DNA of 64,000 bases, from the NCBI RefSeq assembly GCF_000724625.1, contig NZ_CP007139.1:3658001-3722000 (forward strand), read 5' to 3'. This DNA is from Fimbriimonas ginsengisoli Gsoil 348. GTDB lineage: Bacteria > Armatimonadota > Fimbriimonadia > Fimbriimonadales > Fimbriimonadaceae. Below, one piece after another: positions 52,094 through 60,851 of this stretch; within the stretch, counting starts at the first letter, position 1, and every line of letters starts with the position of its first letter. Below the pieces are notes generated by a model, which searched no databases, was not told the origin of the DNA, and worked only from the letters and a program-made list of their open reading frames with translations. Both the position numbers and the translations under genes were made by a program.

Positions 52094-52122
52094 ATGTATG
52101 TTATGTATTGTATGATGTACAT
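52094..52122 (+). promoter_or_regulatory. AT-rich operator-like sequence before the second PIN toxin-antitoxin operon
   Basis: Repeated ATGTAT blocks followed by the exact palindrome ATGTACAT (52115-52122) directly before the antitoxin ATG. Toxin-antitoxin operons are commonly autoregulated by such sites. Confidence 0.5.
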
Positions 52123-52491
52123 ATGGAAAGCGGAGCAGATAAAATTAGAAGGGCCGCGGGCTCGTACATCGAGCTGGCCCGGCGTCTTGGAGAGGAGCGC
52201 GTAAAGATTCGTGCGGGCGATATCGTTCGCGAGCTGCGGCTAGAAAATCGTACGCCTAGCGTCTGCTCAGCCCTTTCCTCGGTTAAGTTTCAGCAACAGT
52301 ATGGGGTTCGACTGGAGGAAAGGGAGGGCCCGTCCCAAAGCACTTCGACACAGTTCACGTACAGCATTCTAAGCGGGCGGACGCCGAAATCATCATTCGA
52401 ATCGCTTCTGGGAGCGGGAGAAGAAGCATACGAAAAGGTTGGCGGAGCCGACGCTTGGCACCGTGAAATGCGTGAGAGCTTCGATCGCTGA
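52123..52491 (+). CDS. Antitoxin of the second PIN toxin-antitoxin pair
   Basis: A 122-residue protein with a charged helical N-terminus (SGADKIRRAAGSYIELARRLGEERVKIRAGDIVRELRL), then a segment resembling a small DNA-binding fold (RTPSVCSALSSVKFQQQYG). It precedes the PIN gene and shares an ATGA overlap with it. It is longer than typical VapB proteins and I do not recognise the family. The upstream palindrome suggests it autoregulates. Confidence 0.65.
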   Translation: MESGADKIRRAAGSYIELARRLGEERVKIRAGDIVRELRLENRTPSVCSALSSVKFQQQYGVRLEEREGPSQSTSTQFTYSILSGRTPKSSFESLLGAGEEAYEKVGGADAWHREMRESFDR

Positions 52492-52922
52492 TGAGCCGTA
52501 TCTACTGGGACACGATGCTCTTTGCCTATTGGCTGGAGAAGCATCCGCAATACGGATCGCGAGTCGATCGAATCGTGGAGCGAATGGCCGAACGGGGTGA
52601 CACGCTGGTTACCAGCGTGATCGCTCTGGGTGAGCTGCTCGTACTCCCTCGAAAGCTCGGCGATGCCGGAATGGAGGGCAGAATCGAATCGTTCTTTCGA
52701 AGCCCTTCAGTTCAAGTTCTGCCTTTCGACTATCAGCAGACTCATCGTTTCGCCGATGTCCGAGCCCAGTACAAAATAAAGTCCGCAGATGCGATGCACC
52801 TTGCCACTGCTTCGACGGCCGGGGTGGACTTGTTTCTGACCAACGATTTGGCGCTAAAAAGGCTGGTCGTCCAAGGTATTGCATTCATCGACGGCATCGA
52901 TACGACGGTGTTGGATTCCTGA
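52491..52922 (+). CDS. PIN-domain RNase toxin (second pair)
   Basis: A 143-residue PIN-domain protein. The first Asp lies in IYWDTMLFAYWLE, a conserved Glu in ALGELLVLPRK, and the later acidic residues in KSADAMHLATAS and FLTNDLALKR. All four expected positions are present, so it looks active. ATGA overlap with the antitoxin. The N-terminal WDTMLFAYWLE is typical of the VapC subgroup with DTM/DTN motifs. Confidence 0.85.
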   Translation: MSRIYWDTMLFAYWLEKHPQYGSRVDRIVERMAERGDTLVTSVIALGELLVLPRKLGDAGMEGRIESFFRSPSVQVLPFDYQQTHRFADVRAQYKIKSADAMHLATASTAGVDLFLTNDLALKRLVVQGIAFIDGIDTTVLDS

Positions 52923-52961
52923 GCTAGTGATGGGGATGCTCCGGTAGCATAGGCAGCGTCA

Positions 52962-55496
52962 ATGCTGGCTGCACCGCTTCTCGCCTCTCTACTCGCCACT
53001 CAGATTCGACCGCCGGCGGTGCCGCTGGTCGCTTGCGATCCTTACTTCAGCATCTGGTCCCGGGCCAATCGCTTAACGGACGTTCCGACCACCCACTGGA
53101 CCGGCGCGACTCACGCGCTGACGAGCATGATCCGCATCGACGGGCGGGCTTACCGGATCATGGGTACCAGTCCGGACGTGCCGGCTTTGGATCAGCGGAG
53201 CGTTCAGGTACTGCCCACGCGATCGATCTATAAGTTTCAGGGGCGAGGCGTCGCCGTTGCTCTGACCTTTATGACCCCGGCGCTGCCCGACGATCTAAGC
53301 GTGTTGTCCCGGCCGGTGACTTATCTAACTTGGGATGTCCGGTCGGTGGACCGAAAACGGCACAAGGTTCAGCTTTACTTCGACGCGGCTCCCGAGATCG
53401 CCATTGACCAGCCTGGGCAAAAATGGGCGGCGAGCGTGGTCAAGATTCCTGGCCTGGCGGCGGGGAAGGTTGGCGCCGTGGATCAGCACATATTAGGGAA
53501 AACGGGTGACGACCGGAGGATCGACTGGGGTTACCTCTATACGGCCACGCCTACGGTTCCCGATCTTCAGATGGCGCTCACCGTGGACTCGGCAGGGGCG
53601 TTCGCTCAGAGCGGTAAGCGGGTGGTCCCGGGCGGCTCCCGATCGCTGCAGCCGAGGCCGGCCGCGTTCACTTTCGACCTGGGGGCGGTGTCCGCCGCGC
53701 CCAAGTCTCGGTGGGTGGTGCTCGCCTATGACGATCTGTACAGCATCCAGTATTTCCATCAGAACCTCCGCCCGTTCTGGCGGCGCAATGGGATGGACGC
53801 GGCGAAGCTGCTGACGACATCGGCTAAGGAATACGGCAGCCTAAAAGCGCGTTGCGAGCGGTTCGACGGCGAGCTGATGGCCGACCTGCGTAAGGCTGGG
53901 GGCGAGAAGTACGCCTTGATGGGGGCGCTCGCTTACCGCCAGTGTCTGGCGGGCAATAAGATCGCCGCGGACGCGAATGGGCAGCCGCTTCTCTTTCCCA
54001 AGGAGAACACCAGCAACGGGTGTATCGGGACAGTCGACGTGATCTTCCCGATGGCGCCGCAGTTTCTTCTGTTCGGTCCGGCGCTGACGAAGGCGATGGT
54101 GGTGTCGAACCTCGACTACGCCAGCTCGCCCCGCTGGAAGTGGCCGTTCGCTCCCCATGACCTGGGCACCTATCCGAAGGCGAATGGGCAGGTTTATGGA
54201 GGCGGAGAGCGGACGGAGGACGACCAGATGCCGGTTGAGGAAACCGGCAATATGCTGATCCTTGTAGCCGCCCTTGCCAAGATGGAGGGGAACGCGAGTT
54301 TCGCCGCTAAGTATTGGCCGACGCTGACTCGCTGGGCCGAGTACCTGCGGGCGAAGGGGTTCGATCCGGAGAATCAGCTCAGCACCGACGACTTCATGGG
54401 CCACCTCGCCCACAACACCAACCTGTCGGTGAAAGCGACCCTCGGCCTCGCTTCCTATGGGTATCTCTGCGACGTGCGGTCGAAGGAGCGGGGGCACGGC
54501 GGATTGAGGAAGAAGGGGGCGGAGTATCGCGGGCTAGCCCAGTCGTTCGCCACGCGCTGGGTTCGGGAGGCGAACGATGGCGACCACTTCCGGCTCGCTT
54601 TCGACAAGCCGGGTAGCTGGAGCCAGAAGTACAACCTGGTTTGGGACCGGATTCTCGGCTTCAATCTATTTCCGGCGGCCGCGATTCGGAAGGAGGTCGC
54701 CTTCTACCGTAAGATCGCAAATCCATACGGAGTCGCTCTGGATTCGCGGGAGGGGGGCGTGAAGGCGAAGGTCGACTGGAGCCTTTGGAGTGCTTGTTTG
54801 ACGGGCAGCCGAGCCGACTTCGATGCGATCGCCGACCCGGTTTTCCGTTATCTAAACGAGTCGCCCAATCGCGTGCCGATGGGGGACCTGTACGACACGT
54901 CGAACGGGCATCACGTGGGGATGCATTCGCGCCCGGTCGTGGGGGGCGTCTTCCTGAAGATGCTTTACGACGGGGCGATGTGGAAGAAGTGGGCGGGTCG
55001 AAATACGACTCGCGTCGGCGGTTGGGCGCCGCTGCCCAAGCCTCCCGTATTTCGACCGATCGTTCCGACCTCGGAGAAGAGTGGGCTGATTTGGAGCTAC
55101 ACGCTTCAGCGGCCGGCCCAGGGTTGGTTCGCGCCAACGTTCGACGCCTCTTCGTGGAGCACCGGTCCCGGTGGGTTCGGTACGAACGGGACGCCGGGAG
55201 CGGTGGTGCGCACCGAGTGGAACACGCCGGACATCTGGATTCGCCGGGAGTTCACCCTCTCCGCGCTTCCCACGGGCGAGCTCTACCTTCGTCTGTACCA
55301 CGACGAAGATGCCGAGGTGTATCTGAACGGCGTCCAGATCGCCCGTGAGAGCGGGTGGGTAAGCGCTTACGACGACATTCCGCTTGGTTCCTTCGCCGCG
55401 CAGCTACGACCCGGAAGGAACGTCTTCGCGGTCCACTGCCACCAGACCGGGGGTGGGCAGGGGGTCGATGTGGGAATCGTGCAAAGGATTCGGTGA
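52962..55496 (+). CDS. Exported GtaA-like glutaminase family protein (DUF4964/DUF5127/DUF4965/DUF1793)
   Basis: An 844-residue exported protein (MLAAPLLASLLATQIRPPA is a short signal). The family order is visible: DUF4964 (PLVACDPYFSIWSRANRLTDVPTTHWTG), DUF5127 (LTWDVRSVDRKRHKVQLYFDAAPEIA), DUF4965 (FPKENTSNGCIGTVDVIFPMAPQFLLF) and DUF1793 (KWPFAPHDLGTYPKANGQVYGGGERTEDDQMPVEETGNMLI). A C-terminal galactose-binding-like domain of about 130 residues (ELYLRLYHDEDAEVYLNGVQIA) is added. Relatives include fungal glutaminase A and a number of carbohydrate-active homologues; this one may be a glycosidase-like enzyme. Single gene. Confidence 0.9.
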   Translation: MLAAPLLASLLATQIRPPAVPLVACDPYFSIWSRANRLTDVPTTHWTGATHALTSMIRIDGRAYRIMGTSPDVPALDQRSVQVLPTRSIYKFQGRGVAVALTFMTPALPDDLSVLSRPVTYLTWDVRSVDRKRHKVQLYFDAAPEIAIDQPGQKWAASVVKIPGLAAGKVGAVDQHILGKTGDDRRIDWGYLYTATPTVPDLQMALTVDSAGAFAQSGKRVVPGGSRSLQPRPAAFTFDLGAVSAAPKSRWVVLAYDDLYSIQYFHQNLRPFWRRNGMDAAKLLTTSAKEYGSLKARCERFDGELMADLRKAGGEKYALMGALAYRQCLAGNKIAADANGQPLLFPKENTSNGCIGTVDVIFPMAPQFLLFGPALTKAMVVSNLDYASSPRWKWPFAPHDLGTYPKANGQVYGGGERTEDDQMPVEETGNMLILVAALAKMEGNASFAAKYWPTLTRWAEYLRAKGFDPENQLSTDDFMGHLAHNTNLSVKATLGLASYGYLCDVRSKERGHGGLRKKGAEYRGLAQSFATRWVREANDGDHFRLAFDKPGSWSQKYNLVWDRILGFNLFPAAAIRKEVAFYRKIANPYGVALDSREGGVKAKVDWSLWSACLTGSRADFDAIADPVFRYLNESPNRVPMGDLYDTSNGHHVGMHSRPVVGGVFLKMLYDGAMWKKWAGRNTTRVGGWAPLPKPPVFRPIVPTSEKSGLIWSYTLQRPAQGWFAPTFDASSWSTGPGGFGTNGTPGAVVRTEWNTPDIWIRREFTLSALPTGELYLRLYHDEDAEVYLNGVQIARESGWVSAYDDIPLGSFAAQLRPGRNVFAVHCHQTGGGQGVDVGIVQRIR

Positions 55497-55881
55497 AACC
55501 GTTTGCGGCCAGCGGACAGGTGTTAGGAGTGGTCCACACCCTTGGTGTAAGCCACTCGCGATTCTGTCTCAGCGATGGAGGCCTCTTTCTGCCGACGTCC
55601 TTTTCCCGATCAGAAGTGTCTCGTCCTCGTGGATATCCAGGCGACCCCTGTGAAGTGAGGACCACGCATCATGCTCAGAACCAGAGGCTTCGCTTCCTTC
55701 GGGGCTGGAAGGACTGGGTCGCCTCTACCCAGGGCTTACGCCCTGGGCTGGTGGATGTCGCCTCTTCGAGGCTGGCTCAGGAGAGGCGGCCTTGCCTACC
55801 TTCGTTTCTTTGGTGGATCTGTCGAGAGAAGATTCCAGACGACCACCTCCTAGGCTTGGATATCTGCGGGACGAAAGCGGA
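55497..55881. other. Repeat-bearing intergenic region before folP
   Basis: About 385 bases. It includes repeat R4 copy 2 (55726-55775) and a CCTGGGC-containing palindrome. Short open frames overlap the repeats and are not convincing. The folP start context has no strong Shine-Dalgarno sequence. Confidence 0.6.
55726..55775 (+). repeat. Dispersed repeat R4, copy 2
   Basis: TACCCAGGGCTTACGCCCT followed by GATGTCGCCTCTTCGAGGC; the arrangement is like that at 38558-38605. Confidence 0.5.
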
Positions 55882-56703
55882 ATGAAGCTGCTCTTGATGG
55901 GGATACTGAATGTCACGCCAGACTCCTTCAGCGATGGCGGCCGGTACCAAAACGCGAGCGACGCCGTTCGGTTTGCTCTTCAAATGATCGAGGATGGGGC
56001 GGACCTCATCGACGTGGGCGGGGAATCGACCCGCCCGCGGGCGGAGCCGGTGTCTTTAGACGACGAGCTGCGCCGAGTTCTGCCGGTGGTGGAGGAACTT
56101 TCGGCGGGGGGAATCCAGGTGTCGGTCGACACGATGAAACCGGAGGTCGCTCGCCGGGCGCTGGCGGCGGGGGCGCGGGTGATCAACGATGTAACCGCTC
56201 TTCGTGAGCCCGAGATGCGTGAAATCTGCGCCGGGGCCGAGTGCACGGTGTGTCTGATGCACATGAAGGGGGAGCCGAGGACGATGCAGGAGTCGCCCGC
56301 CTACGAGGACGTCGTCTCGGAGGTGCGGGAGTTTCTGTTAGGCGCGGCCCACCAAGCGGAGGCCGCCGGGGTGAAGCGGGAGAAGATTTGGCTCGATCCC
56401 GGGATCGGCTTCGGTAAGACCGTCGAGCACAACCTGGCGCTGCTCCGTAACCTCGATAAACTGGTCGAGACCGGCTATCCGGTTCTGGTCGGGGTCAGCC
56501 GAAAGAGCTTTCTTGGCAAATTCAGCGGGACCGGCGTGTTACCGGTCGAGGAGCGATTGCCGGGGACCTTGGCCGCTCAAGTCCTCGCCCAGGCTCAGGG
56601 AGCGAGGATTATCCGCGCCCACGACGTGCTCGAGGCTCGTCGGGCGATCGATGTGGCATCGGCGATTCTCGGTTATCCGGCCGGCTCAATTAGCGCCGTT
56701 TGA
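55882..56703 (+). CDS. folP: Dihydropteroate synthase
   Basis: A 273-residue folate-pathway enzyme joining p-aminobenzoate to 6-hydroxymethyl-dihydropterin pyrophosphate. MGILNVTPDSFSDGGRY starts at residue 6, DLIDVGGESTRPRAEPVS, SVDTMKPEVARRALAAGARVINDV, CLMHMKGEPRTMQ and WLDPGIGFGKTVEHNLALL are all the classic motifs. The ATG at 55882 is chosen since the family begins there; the open frame upstream is repeat sequence. Its end overlaps the convergent glycosidase by 14 bases. Confidence 0.96.
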   Translation: MKLLLMGILNVTPDSFSDGGRYQNASDAVRFALQMIEDGADLIDVGGESTRPRAEPVSLDDELRRVLPVVEELSAGGIQVSVDTMKPEVARRALAAGARVINDVTALREPEMREICAGAECTVCLMHMKGEPRTMQESPAYEDVVSEVREFLLGAAHQAEAAGVKREKIWLDPGIGFGKTVEHNLALLRNLDKLVETGYPVLVGVSRKSFLGKFSGTGVLPVEERLPGTLAAQVLAQAQGARIIRAHDVLEARRAIDVASAILGYPAGSISAV

Positions 56704-58663
56704 AGACTAGAACCTGATCAGGACCGCTGATCGGCCAATCCACCAGCTTGAATCCTTTGACTGCTTTTCGCTCTGTCTTCTCGGCCCCGCTTGCCACGTC
56801 GAAAGTTGTGACGTCATAGTCGCCGTCGGATAAGGAAATCCCGGCGACGGACGCGGTGACCGGTTGCGACACGCCGTCGGCTCGCAAGAACCGGAGCAGC
56901 AGCCAGTCGCTCTCCCCCAATCCCATCGCGCTCGCCTGAGCGCCCGCGCCGGTGATCGTGACGCTGCCGACTCGGACCCAATCGGGGCCATCGTTGGCGA
57001 TCTCAACCGTGACGGGGCCGGCGGGATAGGGGGCTTCGAAGGTTCGGCCAGGGCCGTCCTCGGAAGCGGGAGGGAAGTTCTCGTTGACCTCTACCTTTCC
57101 GTTAATCGTGATCTTAAGGGCCGCGCCTCCTTTGCTCGTGCCGGTTGTAGTCAGTCGAAGCCGGCCCGGTTTTGGGGCGGTAAACGTTAGGCTCAGGGGT
57201 TGGGGGAACATGTCGCGATGATTCGTTCCCTGCAAATAGGAAGAGATGCCGCTCACGAAGGCGGGTCCGGCTTCTTGGGGGAGGGCTAAGCGGGTTCGCT
57301 TCGTGGCTTCCCAGCCGCCGCCAGGCGCGAACGTCAGGTCGGCCGATCCAGCGGTGGAGATGGCCAAGTCGAGCTTTCGGGCGGTGGGATGGTCGGCGAG
57401 CCCGCTCGCTTCCACTATTTTCGCGGCGGTCGCGAAGTCGGGATAGAGGTTGGAATTTTCGACCGCATCCCAATACCAAAACATGCCGGTGCCCGCCTGA
57501 TTGGCGAGCATGGCTCCGTACATGCCGTCCCGCACTACCTTGTGAGGGTCTCCTGCTCCGTCTCCGGAACCGAACTCACCGAAGAAACCCGGCTTGTCTT
57601 TGGGCAGATCGGCCCCGTAGATCGCCGCGAGCACACTGGAGGGGTAGGTGTGGGGCTGAACATAGTCCATGGCCGCCCAAAGGGCGGGCTGGTCCATCGC
57701 CGAGCTGGTGGTCACCATGTGGTGGTATGGGTCGATGCTCCGCAGGTACTCCGCCATCTCCTTGTGCCAGGCGGAGATGTCGCCCCATCGGTTCGCGTAG
57801 CGGGCGTCTACCCACTCGACTTCGTTGAATAGCTCCCAAGACATCAGGTGGGGCGATGCTCCATATCGGGCGACCGCGTATCGCAGCCACATCTTGGTTC
57901 GCCGCTTCGCCTCGGCATCGGTGAAGAAATCGGCGGCGTCCTTGAGGAAGCCGCCTTTTTTAGCATTCCACGGGTGGTCGGGCCAGTTCGGATTGACCTT
58001 GCTGCTGAAGCTTCCGTGGTTGAAGAGGACGAATTGGAAGTTGACTCGATTTGAATCGCAGGCATCTTCAAGGGTTTGCCACTTGTCCAGGGCAGGTACC
58101 CAGAGTTGATTGGTGGGACTGAAATCGTCCCCCTGCGGCCACCAAGGATTTCGCCCGTCCCAGCTCGTGGACCAGATCCGGGTCCAGTTGACGCCGTTCT
58201 TGCCCATCTTGGCGATTTGCTCGGTCATCGGCAGGAAGTTGGCGTTTTGCCATCCGAGGTCGAAGCCGAGGGGATAGTAAGGCTGGCCGGTGTCGCGCCG
58301 GAACCGATTCTTGGCGGCCGTGTCGGGATGGATAAACCCTTCTTTGAGTGGTTCGAGCGCTTCGATGACCCCTTCCTCGGCCGGCTCGGACGACTTCCGG
58401 CCGTTTCGATATAGGGTCGCCTGGTACTTGCCGGCGATAGGCGCGACGAGCGTCGCCTTCCACGCCCCGTGCCCGTCGAAGTAGGCCAGCCTCTCGATCG
58501 CCTCCCCTTTTGACGGCAGGAACTTCACCCGGACATCGTTCTCCGCCGGGTCGTACGGGTTGCCGTCGAACTCTACGTTGAAGGTAGCGCTCACAGGGCC
58601 GTACCACTTGGCGGGAAGCAAGGACTGGGCGACGGAGATCGTCGCAATGACGGCGGTCAGCAC
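56690..58663 (-). CDS. Exported glycoside hydrolase with N-terminal DUF5060 domain
   Basis: A 657-residue exported enzyme with a short signal (MLTAVIATISVAQS). Residues about 20-95 are a DUF5060 beta-sandwich (ATFNVEFDGNPYDPAENDVRVKF), then a TIM-barrel (GH5-like; about 110-430) with the probable acid/base Glu in SWELFNEVEW and nucleophile Glu in GFFGEFGSGDG. A C-terminal carbohydrate-binding-like domain (about 490-600) ends the protein. It probably degrades a plant or algal polysaccharide; the exact bond cannot be told. Its 3' end overlaps folP (convergent). Confidence 0.85.
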   Translation of the reverse strand: MLTAVIATISVAQSLLPAKWYGPVSATFNVEFDGNPYDPAENDVRVKFLPSKGEAIERLAYFDGHGAWKATLVAPIAGKYQATLYRNGRKSSEPAEEGVIEALEPLKEGFIHPDTAAKNRFRRDTGQPYYPLGFDLGWQNANFLPMTEQIAKMGKNGVNWTRIWSTSWDGRNPWWPQGDDFSPTNQLWVPALDKWQTLEDACDSNRVNFQFVLFNHGSFSSKVNPNWPDHPWNAKKGGFLKDAADFFTDAEAKRRTKMWLRYAVARYGASPHLMSWELFNEVEWVDARYANRWGDISAWHKEMAEYLRSIDPYHHMVTTSSAMDQPALWAAMDYVQPHTYPSSVLAAIYGADLPKDKPGFFGEFGSGDGAGDPHKVVRDGMYGAMLANQAGTGMFWYWDAVENSNLYPDFATAAKIVEASGLADHPTARKLDLAISTAGSADLTFAPGGGWEATKRTRLALPQEAGPAFVSGISSYLQGTNHRDMFPQPLSLTFTAPKPGRLRLTTTGTSKGGAALKITINGKVEVNENFPPASEDGPGRTFEAPYPAGPVTVEIANDGPDWVRVGSVTITGAGAQASAMGLGESDWLLLRFLRADGVSQPVTASVAGISLSDGDYDVTTFDVASGAEKTERKAVKGFKLVDWPISGPDQVLVFKRR

Positions 58664-58702
58664 CCTCCATTTATAGCCGATTCATGGGGACGTGGACGCG
58701 TG

Positions 58703-59182
58703 TTACAGGGTGAGCCGCAGCTCCTCGCCCGGAGCGATCGCCGCCCATTGTTTGAACAACTCGTTTCGATGCAGCCTGATCCGCTCCAAGCTATCGACAT
58801 CGAGCGGGGGTATTTCCAGATTGCTTGCCGAGCACGACGACTCGATGTGCGCGAGAAGGTCCTCGTTGGGGATTCGGCCGGCGGCTCGTTCCAAATCGAA
58901 AGCTCCCACCACGATCTCCGCGAAATAGGCTTGGGGTGGAAGCGATCGTGACTTCCGCGAGCCAGGGTCCCGCTCTTCGAAGCTGGAAAAGTCCCAGCCT
59001 CGATTAATGAGCCCGTAGAATGCATCCGCAAGCCCCAGCTCGGTCTCCACCGCGTAGTGAGTGAGGTCGTGATAGACGAAGAAATCGGTGGAGCGTTGGC
59101 CAGCGGTCGAGCCGTCATCCCTTGCACATGTGAGCGTGTGAGGGCGCTCCGAATGACTGGCCTTGGTAAATCGAAGCAACAT
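58703..59182 (-). CDS. Conserved hypothetical, partner of the Hint-domain gene
   Basis: A 159-residue soluble protein with a conserved-looking core FFVYHDLTHYAVETELGLADAFYGLINRGWDFSSF, and a C-terminal segment ERIRLHRNELFKQWAAIAPGEELRL. It starts five bases after the Hint gene stop. The His-rich HDLTHYAVETEL motif suggests a metal or enzymatic site. I do not recognise a named family. Start at ATG 59182. Confidence 0.65.
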   Translation of the reverse strand: MLLRFTKASHSERPHTLTCARDDGSTAGQRSTDFFVYHDLTHYAVETELGLADAFYGLINRGWDFSSFEERDPGSRKSRSLPPQAYFAEIVVGAFDLERAAGRIPNEDLLAHIESSCSASNLEIPPLDVDSLERIRLHRNELFKQWAAIAPGEELRLTL

Positions 59183-59187
59183 AGGAT

Positions 59188-60288
59188 TTAAGCGTGAGGG
59201 TGTCGCTTAGAGTCTGCCAGGGCGGCCAAGTAGTCGGGGTGCATGCTCTCGGGCAGGCGGGGGAGCATGTACTCGGCGGAGTAGGAGATCTGCTGGTGCT
59301 GGGACAGTGCAAGAGTCTCGTCGCCTACGATGAAGCCGTTGGCGATAAAGGTTGGCGTCTCTCCGCTACGCTCCGCGAGAATCAGGTCGTGAAAAGGGTA
59401 CGGGCTCTCTTTGGGAACGGCGCTCAAGACCCAGGCGGGGCCTTCTTGGGAGAGGATCTCGTCTCCGGATTTAAGATCTTTGGCGATCACCGGGCCTGCC
59501 GAGGTGAGGACGGGGTGGTCGCTTCCGGCATGGAGCGTCCGGTTGGTATGGGTCTTGATCCGGTAGCAGCCGCCGACCCAGTCGATCAGGTGGGTCGACC
59601 GGCTAACGACTTCGAAGGAGACTCCGGCTCGCCCGCTGGCCAGCCGGGCGCCGGGAAGGATCGTTTCGATCAGCTCATGCCGTCCATCGGCGAGCGTAAT
59701 GTGCGAGCCCTCGGCGACTCCGTGCGGGAGGGTGGTGAGATCCTTCGGGTCGGGCAAAGGAAGGGGCGAAAGGTCTTTCGGCGTATGAGCGAGCACTCCG
59801 AAGCGGGGCGTTTCGGTCGGCGAGTTCTGAGAATGATAAAAGAGAAGCCCTCGCAAGCGGTCGGTCAGCGGCCGCTTCGCCGGCGGAGCGACGACGAACG
59901 CCGTCTCGCTGCAAACCTGGGTCACCACCCCGAGGGCCAGGATCTCCGAACTGCCGTCGTCGAACACGAAGAGCGAGACGCCGGCAATCAGCGAGCCTCC
60001 GATGGTCTGGTGAAACCCCGAGGCGGTGGCGCGGCCGACGGGGTCGAGGCCGATAGAGGTGATGGAGGCTACGTCTCTCGCATCCGAAGCAGTTGGGCCG
60101 GTTTGGGCGGCCGATTCCAAGCTCGCATGAAGGGCCGGATAGCGATTGGGACCCTTGTTCGAGACAAGCAGTAGCATTCGGATCAACTCGAGATCGACTC
60201 GAGGGTCCAAAGTTTTCAAACGCCCGTTTTCTAGGCTCGACAAGAGCGATGCGAGCCTCGACGGGTCAGTGAGACCGATCGGCGACAT
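59188..60288 (-). CDS. Hint-domain (intein/hedgehog-like) protein
   Basis: A 366-residue cytoplasmic-looking protein (no signal). Residues about 1-190 have no known domain. Residues about 190-340 resemble a Hint domain: GSHITLADGRHELIETILPGARLASG at the N-terminal block (Ser in place of the usual Cys nucleophile), a block B-like TNRTLHAGSDHPVLTSAGPVIAKDLKSGDEI with TxxH-like THTNRTLHAG, and an ending FIANGFIVGD typical of bacterial Hint modules. Hint domains self-cleave or transfer; the Ser start and lack of a terminal HN could mean reduced splicing. A conserved 159-residue gene follows after five bases. Confidence 0.65.
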   Translation of the reverse strand: MSPIGLTDPSRLASLLSSLENGRLKTLDPRVDLELIRMLLLVSNKGPNRYPALHASLESAAQTGPTASDARDVASITSIGLDPVGRATASGFHQTIGGSLIAGVSLFVFDDGSSEILALGVVTQVCSETAFVVAPPAKRPLTDRLRGLLFYHSQNSPTETPRFGVLAHTPKDLSPLPLPDPKDLTTLPHGVAEGSHITLADGRHELIETILPGARLASGRAGVSFEVVSRSTHLIDWVGGCYRIKTHTNRTLHAGSDHPVLTSAGPVIAKDLKSGDEILSQEGPAWVLSAVPKESPYPFHDLILAERSGETPTFIANGFIVGDETLALSQHQQISYSAEYMLPRLPESMHPDYLAALADSKRHPHA

Positions 60289-60461
60289 CGACCGCAGTCT
60301 ATCACCTTCCTTGCGTTTATTGGATATCGAAAGCAGCGCGATTTCAGCCGAGAATTTCGGCTCGGGAGAGACGATCTAGGACCCTGCGAACGCCAGTCGG
60401 TCGACCTTAGTCAAAACAATTGGCAAGGGGCTAACTTGCGCGATTGCCAAAGGAGAACACG

Positions 60462-60668
60462 ATGAATTGGGACGTTGTGAAAGGAAACTGGAAGCAGTTG
60501 AAGGGCAAGTTCCGCGAGGAGTGGGGCAAGGTCACCGATGACGAATTCGAGCAGATCGCAGGCAATAAAGATCAGCTCGTCGGCAAACTCCAGGAGAAGT
60601 ACGGTTGGACTCGCGACGAAGCCGCCGCCAACGCGGATGCCTGGGCGAACCGCCACTACGTAGCCTGA
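60462..60668 (+). CDS. CsbD-family stress protein
   Basis: A 68-residue soluble, charged protein of the CsbD family: MNWDVVKGNWKQLKGKFREEWGKVTDDEFEQIAGNKDQL. AGGAG lies seven bases before ATG 60462, better than an upstream start in the same frame. Family members are induced by general stress in many bacteria; the function is unclear. It is monocistronic and ends in a terminator-like hairpin. Confidence 0.92.
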   Translation: MNWDVVKGNWKQLKGKFREEWGKVTDDEFEQIAGNKDQLVGKLQEKYGWTRDEAAANADAWANRHYVA

Positions 60669-60729
60669 ATATCTTCTTTGCGGCTATCTTGAGGCCGCGT
60701 TTCGGGCTCCGACGTTGTGGCCCGAATTA

Positions 60730-60767
60730 GCCCGCGATCGATCGGTCGCGGGCACTTTCCGTTCTTT
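60730..60767 (+). terminator. Terminator after the CsbD gene
   Basis: GCCCGCGA (60730-60737) and TCGCGGGC (60746-60753) form an 8-bp stem with an 8-base loop; T-rich sequence (TTTCCGTTCTTTTT) follows. Confidence 0.7.
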
Positions 60768-60851
60768 TTCGCAAGATGCAGCCTTAGCGTCTCGCTTCCG
60801 TATTGATATACTGATGTCGACCCAAGGATCGGGTCAGGGGTTCAGGTCAGG

